A stretch of DNA of 18,102 nt from an uncultured Clostridium sp. Lineage in GTDB: Bacteria; Bacillota; Clostridia; TANB77; CAG-508. Location: positions 1-18,102 of the forward strand of contig USOM01000002.1 in NCBI GenBank assembly GCA_900556345.1, given 5' to 3'. The notes beneath the pieces were generated by a model. It was not told where the DNA came from. It ran no database searches and saw only the letters and a list, made by a program, of their open reading frames with translations. Positions 1 to 7,882 of the stretch are shown here, in pieces (position 1 is the stretch's first letter; each line of letters starts with the position of its first letter). The position numbers and the translations under genes are program-made.

Positions 1-2
1 AT

Positions 3-2654
3 AATATAGTCTATAGAAACAAACCAACTAAACCTATGACTGTAAGTGAGTTATTTGGTTTGAATAAAGACGAAAAGAAAGTTGAAAATAAAAAGAAAGA
101 GGATACCGAGAAAAAAGAAGCAATGAAAGTAGAAGAAAAAAAGGTAGAACAAAAAGTAGAAACAAAAGTCCAAGAAAATGTGGTACATACAAAAAATCAA
201 AATGTAAATATGAATAAAAATAATGACTTCCAAGATAGAAGAAACCAATCATCAGAAAGAGGAAATTACCAATCTCACAATAATAGAAATAATGATAGAA
301 ATGGCTATCAAAATAATAGAAGAGATGGATTTAGACCAAATAACAGAAATAATGATGGTCAAAATGGTTTCCAAAAAAGAGATAATAATAGATATCAAAA
401 TAATAATGGAGAAAAACCTTGGCAAAGAGATAATAGAGATGGTAGAAATAATGGTCAAAATAATTTCAGAAACAATAATCAAAATGGTAGAAATGGTTAC
501 AATAATAATTATAACAACAATGGCGGAAACAGATTTGGAAACAATAATAGACGTCCATTAGATGAAAAAGGAATTGAGAAAAACATCAAAAACATTATTA
601 CCGTTGAAACAAATATCGAAGAGAAGTCAGCTCGTGAATATAGCAGAAATATTGATAAACAAAAAAATAATAGCAAATATGATGAAAATAGAAGTGCTAA
701 GAAAAAATCAAGAAGAAATCAAGAGGATTATTCTATAAATGAGAAGAAATTAAATAACTTAAAACAAAGAAATAATTTATCAAATATGTTCGAGGACCAA
801 GAAGATAGTATGCTTGATTATTATGATTTAACAACACAAAGAGGTAGAAAAGGTAAGAAGAAAGTGGCAAAAGGAGAAGAAAGAACAAAACAAAAAATCT
901 TCAAACTTACAGAAATTACAATACCTGAATCTATTAGTGTTAAAGATTTAGCAACAGAGCTTAAAAAGACATCAAGTGAGGTTATAATGAAACTTATGTC
1001 ACTTGGAATTATGGCTACTTTAAACAATAACTTGGATTTTGATACAGCATTTTTAGTTGCTTCTGAATTTGGTGTAACTGCAAACAAGAAACAAGAAGTT
1101 AAAGAAGAAGATGTATTATTTGATGAATCTGAGGACAAAGAAAATGAATTAAAAGAACGTCCACCAGTAGTTGTTGTTATGGGTCACGTTGACCATGGTA
1201 AAACATCACTTCTAGATGTAATTAGAAAAACAAATGTAATAGGTGGAGAAGCAGGTGGAATTACACAAGCAATTGGTGCATATCAAGTAAAGGTTAATGA
1301 TAGAGATATTACGTTCTTAGATACACCAGGACACGAAGCATTTACTCAAATGAGAGCAAGAGGTGCTCAAATTACTGATATTGCAATATTGGTTGTTGCT
1401 GCAAATGATGGTGTAATGCCTCAAACTGTTGAAGCTATTAACCATGCAAAATCAGCTGGAATTCCAATAATTGTTGCAATCAACAAAATAGATTTACCAG
1501 ATGCCAACCCTCAAAAAGTTAAAGAAGAATTAATGCAATATGAATTAGTACCAGAAGAATGGGGAGGAGATACAATTTATGTTGAAATCTCTGCTAAGAA
1601 GAATTTGAATATTGACCAACTACTAGAAATGGTATTACTAGAAGCGGATGTCTTAGAATTAAAAGCAAACCCTACAAAACAAGCAAAAGGTGCTGTAATA
1701 GAAGCAAGACTTGATAAAAATAAAGGTGCTATTGCATCAGTTCTAGTTCAAAGAGGAAAACTAGATGTTGGAGATACCGTAGTTGTTGGAACATCAATTG
1801 GTAGAATACGTTCAATGGTAAATGATAAAGGTAAAAAAGTAAAATCAGCTGGACCATCAACACCAGTAGAAATTATGGGATTAACAGAAGTTCCACAAGC
1901 AGGAGACATCTTCTATGAAGTTAAAGATGAAAAAATGGCTAAACACTTAATAGAAAGAAGAAAACGTCAAGCTAGAGAAAAATCAATAAATCAAGTATCA
2001 GCAGTAACATTAGATAATCTATTTGGACAAATGGAAGAAGGAAAATTAAAACAATTAAACTTAATTGTAAAAGCAGATGTTCAAGGTTCTGTTGAAGCAT
2101 TAAAACAATCTCTAGAAAAATTATCAAATGAGGAAGTAAGAGTAAAAGTAATCCACTCAGCAGCAGGAGCTGTTACAGAATCTGATGTTACACTTGCAAA
2201 GGTTTCAAATGCTATTATAATTGCATTTAATGTAAGACCAGTTGCAACAGCTAAAAATGAAGCTGAAAAAGACGAAGTTCAAATTAAACAATATTCTGTA
2301 ATTTACCAAGCAATAGACGACGTAGAAGCTGCTATGAAAGGAATGCTTGACCCTAAATTCGAGGAAGAGGTTATAGGAACTGCAGAAATTAGACAAATCT
2401 TTAAAATATCAAATGTTGGAACAATTGGTGGAGCAATGGTACTTACAGGTAAAATTGCTAGAAACGCAGGAGTTAGAGTTATTCGTGATGATGTTGTTAT
2501 CCACGACGGAAAACTTATATCTTTAAAACGTTTCAAAGATGATGCAAAAGAAGTTGCAAAAGACTTTGAATGTGGTATCCAATTAGAAAAATATAATGAT
2601 ATTAAAGAGGGGGACATCTTAGAAGCTTATATTATGAAAGAAATAAAAAGATAG
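3..2654 (+). CDS. infB: Translation initiation factor IF-2, 5'-truncated by the window
   Basis: GTPase that delivers initiator tRNA to the 30S subunit and promotes subunit joining. Counting from the Met at base 36, the G domain shows GHVDHGKT (383-390), DTPGHE (429-434) and NKID (483-486), followed by the usual IF2 domains II-IV to the end. An IF2_N-type helical module lies at about 300-345. The frame is open from that Met back to base 3 and no ribosome binding site precedes base 36, so the true start and probably a first IF2_N module lie upstream. Residues 55-175 form a very Asn/Arg/Gly-rich, presumably disordered segment, then a Lys/Arg-rich stretch to about 290. The N-terminal part of IF2 is known to vary in length and composition. 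It is followed after a repeat-bearing gap by rbfA, its common neighbour in the nusA-infB-rbfA arrangement. Confidence 0.97.
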   Translation, partial: NIVYRNKPTKPMTVSELFGLNKDEKKVENKKKEDTEKKEAMKVEEKKVEQKVETKVQENVVHTKNQNVNMNKNNDFQDRRNQSSERGNYQSHNNRNNDRNGYQNNRRDGFRPNNRNNDGQNGFQKRDNNRYQNNNGEKPWQRDNRDGRNNGQNNFRNNNQNGRNGYNNNYNNNGGNRFGNNNRRPLDEKGIEKNIKNIITVETNIEEKSAREYSRNIDKQKNNSKYDENRSAKKKSRRNQEDYSINEKKLNNLKQRNNLSNMFEDQEDSMLDYYDLTTQRGRKGKKKVAKGEERTKQKIFKLTEITIPESISVKDLATELKKTSSEVIMKLMSLGIMATLNNNLDFDTAFLVASEFGVTANKKQEVKEEDVLFDESEDKENELKERPPVVVVMGHVDHGKTSLLDVIRKTNVIGGEAGGITQAIGAYQVKVNDRDITFLDTPGHEAFTQMRARGAQITDIAILVVAANDGVMPQTVEAINHAKSAGIPIIVAINKIDLPDANPQKVKEELMQYELVPEEWGGDTIYVEISAKKNLNIDQLLEMVLLEADVLELKANPTKQAKGAVIEARLDKNKGAIASVLVQRGKLDVGDTVVVGTSIGRIRSMVNDKGKKVKSAGPSTPVEIMGLTEVPQAGDIFYEVKDEKMAKHLIERRKRQAREKSINQVSAVTLDNLFGQMEEGKLKQLNLIVKADVQGSVEALKQSLEKLSNEEVRVKVIHSAAGAVTESDVTLAKVSNAIIIAFNVRPVATAKNEAEKDEVQIKQYSVIYQAIDDVEAAMKGMLDPKFEEEVIGTAEIRQIFKISNVGTIGGAMVLTGKIARNAGVRVIRDDVVIHDGKLISLKRFKDDAKEVAKDFECGIQLEKYNDIKEGDILEAYIMKEIKR

Positions 2655-2662
2655 TTGTTCTT

Positions 2663-2698
2663 TTGGGACCGGTTTTTTGTGAAAGGAAACGGTCCCAA
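2663..2698. repeat. GGGACCG/CGGTCCC palindromic repeat, infB-rbfA gap
   Basis: Arms TTGGGACCG and CGGTCCCAA pair around a GT- and A-rich loop; a nearly matched TTT/AAA extends the stem past one extra G. Its right half (GAAAGGAAACGGTCCCAATAC) is almost identical to 11421-11441, where it reads GAAAGGAAACGATCCCAATAC, so this is a dispersed repeat and not a one-off terminator. It sits just before the rbfA ribosome binding site. Confidence 0.7.
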
Positions 2699-2721
2699 TA
2701 CGAAAAAGTTAGGAGGATATT

Positions 2722-3087
2722 ATGCCACAAAGAAAAACAACGAATAGAATGGACAAGGTTAATGAGGAGTTAAAAAAAGAAATTAGTGTTATAATTGACC
2801 AAGATTTAAGAAATCAAAATATAACAGGACTAATTAGTGTAACTAAGGTCAAAACTGCTCCAGATTTGCGTACTGCTAGAGTTTATATTAGTTTACTTAA
2901 TTGCAAGAGCAAGAAAAACACTCTTGAGGGTATTAAGAAAGCCTCAGGTTATATAAGATCTGAAATTGCTAAAAGAGTTAATTTAAGATATACTCCTGAA
3001 CTTATTTTTGAGGTTGACGAGAGTATGGAGTATGGCTCTAGAATTGAGAGTATTTTGAAGGAAATTATGCCAGAGGAGAAAAAATAA
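2722..3087 (+). CDS. rbfA: Ribosome-binding factor A
   Basis: Late 30S assembly factor that binds near the 5' end of 16S rRNA during maturation. The 121-residue product has the usual family length and shows the single KH-like fold pattern: N-terminal RMDKVNEELKKEISVII helix, the TGLISVTKVKTAPDLRTARVYISLL strand-turn-strand centre, and the IRSEIAKRVNLRYTPELIF helix-strand with the conserved Leu-Arg-Tyr-x-Pro-x-Leu. The start is set by GGAGG at 2712-2716, five bases before ATG. It is downstream of infB in the same direction and probably co-transcribed, although the gap contains a palindromic repeat that might attenuate read-through. Confidence 0.95.
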   Translation: MPQRKTTNRMDKVNEELKKEISVIIDQDLRNQNITGLISVTKVKTAPDLRTARVYISLLNCKSKKNTLEGIKKASGYIRSEIAKRVNLRYTPELIFEVDESMEYGSRIESILKEIMPEEKK

Positions 3088-3092
3088 AAACA

Positions 3093-3194
3093 GTGGCAAC
3101 AAGCCCAAATGGGACCGGGTCTTTTTTGTCCCAATGAGACGAAATTCGTTTAATATTAAAAAATGGGACAAAAAAGACCCGGTCCCATTTGGGC
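3093..3194. repeat. Long-hairpin intergenic repeat, copy A
   Basis: Two 31-base arms (3103-3133 and 3164-3194) are perfect inverse complements around a 30-base loop. The arms contain GGGACCGGGTCTTTTTTGTC. The 5' side, GTGGCAA plus arm, and the loop-proximal TTTAATATTAAAAAATG recur at 9340-9433. The right arm ends only a few bases before the nrnA ribosome binding site. No ORF lies inside, so it resembles a small non-autonomous palindromic element (REP- or MITE-like) and is not a simple terminator. Confidence 0.85.
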
Positions 3195-3209
3195 GAGAAA
3201 GGAAGAAAT

Positions 3210-4160
3210 ATGACACTAGATACAATATTAGAAGAAATAAAAAAAGCAGAAAAAATTGTAATACTAACACACGAATTACCAGATGGAGATGCAGTAGGAA
3301 GTTCTTTAGCAACAGGTTTAGCCTTAGAAGAAATGGGGAAAAATGTAGATATTATAATACCAGAATATTCAAAATCGTTTTCATTTTTACCTAAAATAGA
3401 TAAATTAAAAAAATCTAGCGATGTAGAAAAATACGATTTAGCAATAGCATTAGATTGTGCAGATATAAAAATATTAAAAGGCTATACAAAATATTTCGAA
3501 AAAGCGAAAACAAAAATAGTAATAGACCATCATAGTAGTAACATAATGTATGGAGATATAAACTTTGTAAATCCAGTTGCACCAGCATGCGCGCAAGTTT
3601 TAATTGGAATGTTTAGCTATTTTGGAATAAAAATGACTAAAGATATGGCAACTTGTGTAATGACAGGAATAATTACAGATACAGGTGGATTTTCTTATGG
3701 TGCAACTACAGAAACCTTTGAATTCGCAGCAGAAATTTTATCACTTGGTGTAAACATATCTGAAATATTTAGAAGAGCTTTACACACAAAAAATAAAGCT
3801 AATTTCGAGTTAACAAAAAGAGCAATGGATAGATTAGAATTTTTTGAAGATGGAAAAGTTGCTTTTACATATATAACTGGACAAGACCAAGAAGAGGTAA
3901 ATGCCGTTCCTGGTGACCATGAAGGAATTGTTGATGTAGGTAAAAACATAGATGATGTTGAAGTTTCAATATTTTTACACGAGGTAAAAGGAAAAGGATA
4001 CAAGATTTCTTTAAGGTCCTTAGAGTATGTTGATGTTGCAAGTATTGCCATTATGCTTGGCGGTGGCGGACATTTAAGAGCTGCTGGAGCTTATGGCAAA
4101 GGAACAATTGAGCAGATTAGAGATAAGGTTCTTAAAGAAGTTAGGAAACAGCTTAAGTAA
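3210..4160 (+). CDS. nrnA: DHH-family phosphoesterase, NrnA-type oligoribonuclease/pAp phosphatase
   Basis: Predicted cytosolic Mn-dependent phosphoesterase that degrades nano-RNAs and/or 3'-phosphoadenosine 5'-phosphate. The 316-residue product carries the bifunctional DHH/DHHA1 signature: HELPDGDAVGSS (21-32), ALDCAD (80-85), the DHH triad at 106-108 (VIDHHSSN), and the C-terminal DHHA1 loop GGGGHLRAAGA (about 284-294). I chose ATG 3210 because AAAGGAAG lies just upstream. An in-frame TTG at 3189 would add seven residues encoded by the upstream repeat arm. Position between rbfA and truB is common in Firmicutes. The exact substrate (nano-RNA, pAp or c-di-AMP products) cannot be decided from sequence. 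Confidence 0.92.
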   Translation: MTLDTILEEIKKAEKIVILTHELPDGDAVGSSLATGLALEEMGKNVDIIIPEYSKSFSFLPKIDKLKKSSDVEKYDLAIALDCADIKILKGYTKYFEKAKTKIVIDHHSSNIMYGDINFVNPVAPACAQVLIGMFSYFGIKMTKDMATCVMTGIITDTGGFSYGATTETFEFAAEILSLGVNISEIFRRALHTKNKANFELTKRAMDRLEFFEDGKVAFTYITGQDQEEVNAVPGDHEGIVDVGKNIDDVEVSIFLHEVKGKGYKISLRSLEYVDVASIAIMLGGGGHLRAAGAYGKGTIEQIRDKVLKEVRKQLK

Positions 4161-4174
4161 ATATTTTGTAGTAG

Positions 4175-4275
4175 GATCGTTTCTTTTTCCATTGGGACCG
4201 TATCATTTCGCGAAAAGAAACGATCTTTTCGCGAAATGATACGGTCCCAATGGAAAAAAAACGGTCCTTTCACGA
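4175..4275. repeat. Nested palindromic repeat, nrnA-truB gap
   Basis: Arms 4184-4217 and 4225-4258 are 34-base perfect inverse complements with a 7-base loop; they contain CATTGGGACCGTATCATTTC and TTTCGCGAAA. A second, mutually exclusive pairing exists: GATCGTTTCTTTT (4175-4187) with AAAAGAAACGATC (4213-4225). A third fragment, ACGGTCCTTTCACGAAA, follows at 4261-4277. This looks like stacked copies of the GGGACCG repeat family. The truB ribosome binding site follows immediately. Confidence 0.85.
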
Positions 4276-4290
4276 AAAAAAGGAGTTTAT

Positions 4291-5178
4291 ATGGATGGAA
4301 TTATAATAATAAATAAAGAAAAAAATTGGACATCGAATGATATAGTACAAAAACTAAAACACATATTTCACGAAAAAACAGGACATACAGGAACTTTAGA
4401 CCCACTTGCAACAGGTGTACTTCCAATATTGGTTGGAAAAGGAACTAGTTTATCAAAGTATTTGGTAAATCATGATAAAGAATATATTGCAACTATTAGG
4501 TTAGGGGAAAAGACTTCTACAGGGGACCAAGAAGGAGAAATCATTGAAAAAAAGCCAGTAACAGATGATATGTTTGATGCAGAAAATGTAAGAAAAGTTC
4601 TTTCTGAATTTAAAGGAAAACAGAACCAAATTCCACCTATGTATTCAGCAATTAAAGTTAATGGTAAAAAACTTTATGAGTATGCTAGAAGTGGTAAGAA
4701 AGTAGAGGTAGAACCTCGCGAGATTGAGATTTTTGATATTGATTTGATTTCTATATCTAAGGATATGAAGGAAATTGTGTATAAGGTTTGGTGTTCTAAA
4801 GGAACTTATATTAGAAGTTTATGTGAGGATATTGCTGAAAGACTTGGAACAGTAGGATTTATGAGTGGTTTAAATAGAACTAGAGTTGGGGATTTTAGAA
4901 TTGAGCAGGCTGTTAGGATTTCGGATGTTGCTGGTGATGAGGGTGTTGTAAATAGGGATATTATAAAGAGTAAGTTTATTTCAATAGAGGAATTTTTGAT
5001 GGATAAAAATGAGATAGTTCTTGATAATATGAAGATTAGAAAGTTCTTAAATGGTGTGAAAATTTTTTGTGATAAAAGCGATGGAATATATAGGGTATAT
5101 AGCGAAAATAGAGTATTTGTAGGAAGTGGAATTGCTAAAGATAAAAAATTGAAGAGAGATATTATTATTAATTTTTAA
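4291..5178 (+). CDS. truB: tRNA pseudouridine(55) synthase TruB
   Basis: Converts U55 in the T-loop of tRNAs to pseudouridine. The 295-residue product begins with the family's DGIIIINKEKNWTSNDIV and carries the catalytic motif GHTGTLDPLATGVLP with catalytic Asp37. Later TruB blocks are present: IPPMYSAIKVNGKKLYEYAR, the KGTYIRSLCEDIAERLG active-site strand with the conserved Arg, and a C-terminal PUA-like tail. AAAGGAG lies about 6 bases before ATG. The gene ends 4 bases before a strong hairpin shared with the convergent gene downstream. The usual next gene ribF is absent here; an accessory island follows instead. Confidence 0.96.
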   Translation: MDGIIIINKEKNWTSNDIVQKLKHIFHEKTGHTGTLDPLATGVLPILVGKGTSLSKYLVNHDKEYIATIRLGEKTSTGDQEGEIIEKKPVTDDMFDAENVRKVLSEFKGKQNQIPPMYSAIKVNGKKLYEYARSGKKVEVEPREIEIFDIDLISISKDMKEIVYKVWCSKGTYIRSLCEDIAERLGTVGFMSGLNRTRVGDFRIEQAVRISDVAGDEGVVNRDIIKSKFISIEEFLMDKNEIVLDNMKIRKFLNGVKIFCDKSDGIYRVYSENRVFVGSGIAKDKKLKRDIIINF

Positions 5179-5182
5179 AAAA

Positions 5183-5217
5183 GAAGAACTCCCAGAAAGA
5201 AAAGCCGGGAGTTCTTC
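5183..5217. terminator. Bidirectional intrinsic terminator between truB and the 156-residue gene
   Basis: GAAGAACTCCC (5183-5193) and GGGAGTTCTTC (5207-5217) form a perfect 11-bp stem with a 13-base loop. On the - strand it is followed by a run of six T, which makes a strong terminator. On the + strand the tail (AGTTTTG) is weaker but still plausible for truB. Confidence 0.85.
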
Positions 5218-5261
5218 AGTTTTGTAAGCGGATGCTTACTTGGAAAATGTTACTATGGATA

Positions 5262-5732
5262 TTACAGCTTTTTAGAATAAGCTGTATATCTTACCAGAGT
5301 CACTAATAAATCTTCCCTTGCAGCAAGCAGAACATTGAACTGTCTCTTGGCTTTCGGAATGTTCAGTTCAATTTCCTGCGGTGACAATGACTGAAGCATC
5401 TGAGACAGCTTTTCAGCGTAACCGAACTGTCTAACGTGGAAAGAATGAAAAACGTGAGCATCTGCGGCTTCTAAGCTAGGTAAACCTGGCTTTTCATCGT
5501 ATTTCTGAGGATGGCCGTTTTCTCTTAAAAGATAAGCCAAATCATCAATTGCAGTGTCAAGTTTATTCAGCTCCGCTTTTACTCTCTGAATATAGAGCTT
5601 AGCTTTTTCAACATTCTTGATTGTCCAGTCTACTTCTTCTTTCTGTTCTGGTGTACCGTAAAGCCGGTCATCAAGTTCGTAGTTGTGTCTTGCTGTGTTT
5701 CTGGCAATGTGATAAATCCTGAAATCTGTCAT
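5262..5732 (-). CDS. Unknown 156-residue helical protein, probably horizontally acquired
   Basis: I do not recognise this family. The product is soluble-looking, without signal peptide or membrane segment. Residues 25-75 are rich in charged heptad-like helix (QKEEVDWTIKNVEKAKLYIQ, then RVKAELNKLDTAIDDLAYLL). A His-rich patch follows (AADAHVFHSFHVRQFGYAEK, about 89-108), then another helical segment to the C-terminal TAYSKKL. The ribosome binding site AGGAGG sits about 9 bases before ATG. The gene forms its own unit with a consensus promoter and terminator. Base composition differs from its neighbours: 5281-5340 and 5461-5520 count 40% and 47% G+C, against 25% in 4321-4380 of truB. Together with the adjacent insertion sequence this suggests recent transfer. 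Function cannot be assigned. Confidence 0.8.
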   Translation of the reverse strand: MTDFRIYHIARNTARHNYELDDRLYGTPEQKEEVDWTIKNVEKAKLYIQRVKAELNKLDTAIDDLAYLLRENGHPQKYDEKPGLPSLEAADAHVFHSFHVRQFGYAEKLSQMLQSLSPQEIELNIPKAKRQFNVLLAAREDLLVTLVRYTAYSKKL

Positions 5733-5780
5733 AGTAATTTCCTCCTGTTTTTTTATGAAATATTATTCAGGTACAAGAAT

Positions 5781-5809
5781 ATTATACAACTTTATGTAAA
5801 TTTTGTCAA
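5781..5809 (-). promoter_or_regulatory. Consensus promoter of the 156-residue gene
   Basis: Read on the - strand, TTGACA (5809-5804), a 17-base spacer, and TATAAT (5786-5781): a full match to the housekeeping sigma consensus. It implies strong constitutive expression of the foreign gene, with a leader of roughly 40 bases before its ATG at 5732. Confidence 0.85.
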
Positions 5810-5815
5810 TGAAAG

Positions 5816-5920
5816 ATGTTAAAATTATGTAAACAATTACTAAAAGCACCAAAATGCATAGAAATATGGGGAGGAGAAAAATTAAAAATAATATTTTCAA
5901 GAAAGAATAAAAAATCATAA
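5816..5920 (+). CDS. Possible 34-residue ORF, doubtful
   Basis: ATG 5816 to TAA 5918 encodes a short basic peptide containing KAPKCIEIWGGEKLKIIFSR. It reads more like a protein tail than random A-rich sequence, so it may be the remnant C-terminus of a gene removed when this island formed. There is no ribosome binding site and it starts on top of the divergent promoter region, so it is probably not translated. Confidence 0.15.
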   Translation: MLKLCKQLLKAPKCIEIWGGEKLKIIFSRKNKKS

Positions 5921-5951
5921 TTTATTTCCTAAAAAAAATTAAAAAAACTAC

Positions 5952-5980
5952 TTGCAAATTGTCGAAATATAAAATATAAT
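5952..5980 (+). promoter_or_regulatory. Promoter abutting the left end of the insertion sequence
   Basis: TTGCAA (5952-5957), 17-base spacer, TATAAT (5975-5980). The insertion sequence begins at 5987, at about the expected transcription start, so transcripts from here enter the element antisense to the transposase and should stop at the 6007-6049 hairpin. Before insertion this promoter probably drove the short unit now at 7931-8099. Confidence 0.65.
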
Positions 5981-6006
5981 CTCAAATTTGACACTTTTTT
6001 GAGATA

Positions 6007-6049
6007 AAAAAGCCTGTAAGGTAGATGAACACTATCTTATAGGCTTTTT
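6007..6049. terminator. Transposase terminator inside the left end of the IS
   Basis: AAAAAGCCTGTAAGGTAG (6007-6024) pairs over 18 positions, two of them G-U, with 6032-6049 around a 7-base loop. On the - strand it ends in a T run about 30 bases past the transposase stop. On the + strand it also ends in TTTTT and would block the outside promoter at 5952-5980. Confidence 0.85.
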
Positions 6050-6077
6050 GCATTTGGCAAAAAAATGCGTACTTAAA

Positions 6078-7799
6078 CTATTTTTTTATAAAATTTAAAA
6101 TTTTTTTTATTTCTATATTTTTCATTATTTCATAATCTGTCCTAAAATTAAATTTTTCGTGTAAACAGTCTGTTATGTCTGTTCTCGTATATGATGGAAT
6201 ATAACCTTCATCACAGTTTTTTGTTAAGTTCATATTTCTTAATGTATCTATTATTTCTGAGGCTGTGTATTTTTCATTTAATTCTTTTTCTAAATATCTG
6301 TGTAATACAAGAGAAAGAAAACAAGTAGTAAAATGTGCTATTATTCTATCATCACGACTTAAATAAACAGGTCTTGCTTTAAATTCGCTTTTCATTATCC
6401 TAAAACTTTCTTCTATTTCCCATCTTCTTTGATTTACTTTTATTATTTCTTCTGCATTATCTTCTAAGTTTGTACATACTCCATAAAATCCATCATATAT
6501 TTGTTCTTTTTCTATTTGATTAGTATTAAGCGAAAGTATTTTCTTTTCAGCAACTTCACCATCTTTGGTTACAGAAGTTTTAGTAATAAATCTTTTAAAA
6601 TCATTTTGATTAATTTTATCTAATTTAAAAGATTTGTTTTTCATAGCCTTTTGAGCTCTTTCAATTTGGTTATTTCTTATTTTTTGTTGATAGAATTTAT
6701 ATTTTAAAGAAAATGTTACAATTAACTTTTGCTCTAAGCCATTTTCTTTTATCCATCTTTCTTTATAGAATACTTTGTTTTTATATTTTTCTATTGATTC
6801 CGAGGTATCTTCTAATTTACTAATATCATATTGTTTTGTATCATTATTTAAATTCCAACCAGTAGGAGATAGTGCCCATTCTTTTAAGTGTTTTTTTAAT
6901 TTTTTTATACTTTGAGTTGTTATAAATGCTCTATCTTCTTTATCATTAAATTTTCTATTAGCTGTTGAAGCAAGTCCAGCATCAGTACATACTATAAATT
7001 TAGATAATTTAAAATCATCTAATATTTTTTGCTCTGTTGGGGTTAAGGTGGTTTGTTCATTAGTATTACCTGGTGTTATATTAAAAGCAAGAGGAATACC
7101 ATCTCCATCCATAAATAATCCCATTTGTACTATTGGTGTGTTTTTATTTTCCTTTGATGGGCCATATTGTTTTAATCCATCTTCTTGCTCTAGTTCAAAG
7201 AAGAAGTTTGTACAATCATAATATAGTACTCCAGTATTTCTTTTAGCTTTTTTTAAACTATTTTTATAAAGTTCAGCTTGTATAAATTCATTTTCTTTAG
7301 CTATAACTTCTAATGCCCTATAAATATGTTGGAGTTCAAAGTTAGGCTGTTCTATAAATTTCTGAGATAGGTTGTATGTAGCTAGTTTGGATGAAGGAAA
7401 TATTATTCTTCCATATAATAATCTAGATAAAATATTATTTAAATCATATTTAAAACTATATTTATTAGCTATATTATCACATATTTTATTAATTTTTAAA
7501 TCATAGTAAATTTTTTCTAAAAATAAGTAACCACAATTAAATAATTTTTGAGTATCTTTTTCAATAATTTTTTGTGGTGAGTATTTAACAATAACATCAT
7601 TTGAAGCACTATTTTTATTAAGTTTATCCAAGTATTTCTCTATCCAAGAGAAGATATCTTCGCCATTAGACCTTTTTAATATTTCTTTTTCTGTTCCAAG
7701 TCTTTCATATATAGCGGTAGAACGTTTTCCATTTTTCTTTATATCTTTTATAATATAATAATTAGTAGCAGATTTTGTTTTGGTAATTTTTAATCTCAT
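6078..7799 (-). CDS. IS1634-family DDE transposase
   Basis: Cuts and joins the element ends; DDE_Tnp_1-type (IS4-superfamily) nuclease. The 573-residue protein is full length for the family. Likely catalytic residues: Asp195 in LYYDCTNFFFE, Asp273 in VCTDAGLAS, and a Glu at 463/464 in RRWEIEESFRIMKSEF, the block that fills the Y-R-E-K role. The N-terminal 60 residues (RLKITKTKSATNYYIIKD, ERLG) are the typical IS1634 start. I chose ATG 7799 because GGAGG lies 7 bases upstream; an in-frame ATG at 7844 overlaps the promoter. No frameshift or internal stop is visible, so the element could still be mobile. Confidence 0.93.
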   Translation of the reverse strand: MRLKITKTKSATNYYIIKDIKKNGKRSTAIYERLGTEKEILKRSNGEDIFSWIEKYLDKLNKNSASNDVIVKYSPQKIIEKDTQKLFNCGYLFLEKIYYDLKINKICDNIANKYSFKYDLNNILSRLLYGRIIFPSSKLATYNLSQKFIEQPNFELQHIYRALEVIAKENEFIQAELYKNSLKKAKRNTGVLYYDCTNFFFELEQEDGLKQYGPSKENKNTPIVQMGLFMDGDGIPLAFNITPGNTNEQTTLTPTEQKILDDFKLSKFIVCTDAGLASTANRKFNDKEDRAFITTQSIKKLKKHLKEWALSPTGWNLNNDTKQYDISKLEDTSESIEKYKNKVFYKERWIKENGLEQKLIVTFSLKYKFYQQKIRNNQIERAQKAMKNKSFKLDKINQNDFKRFITKTSVTKDGEVAEKKILSLNTNQIEKEQIYDGFYGVCTNLEDNAEEIIKVNQRRWEIEESFRIMKSEFKARPVYLSRDDRIIAHFTTCFLSLVLHRYLEKELNEKYTASEIIDTLRNMNLTKNCDEGYIPSYTRTDITDCLHEKFNFRTDYEIMKNIEIKKILNFIKK

Positions 7800-7823
7800 T
7801 TGTTTTCCTCCATTTTCATACAT

Positions 7824-7852
7824 ATAATACCACAAGTACGACAAGTACGCAA
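7824..7852 (-). promoter_or_regulatory. Candidate transposase promoter
   Basis: On the - strand TTGCGT (7852-7847), a 17-base spacer and TATTAT (7829-7824). The spacer and -35 contain a tandem 9-base repeat, CGTACTTGT twice, which could be a binding site for the transposase or a host factor. Confidence 0.45.
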
Positions 7853-7882
7853 GAGAAAAAAGAAAAATTTTACAAAAAAATA

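Noticed and set aside
36..38. ATG as the infB start
   Set aside because: No ribosome binding site, the frame is open upstream to the window edge, and the first IF2_N module appears to be missing.
3189..3209. TTG 3189 start for the DHH phosphoesterase
   Set aside because: It lies in the repeat arm; ATG 3210 has AAAGGAAG at suitable distance and gives the family N-terminus.
4091..4273. 60-codon - strand ORF over the nrnA-truB gap
   Set aside because: It consists of nrnA antisense and the palindromic repeat; such repeats commonly yield false ORFs on both strands.
5981..5990. TCAAATTTGA palindrome at the left IS end as a target-site duplication
   Set aside because: The right flank (CTTCCG) carries no matching sequence; the palindrome arises from the flank meeting the terminal repeat.
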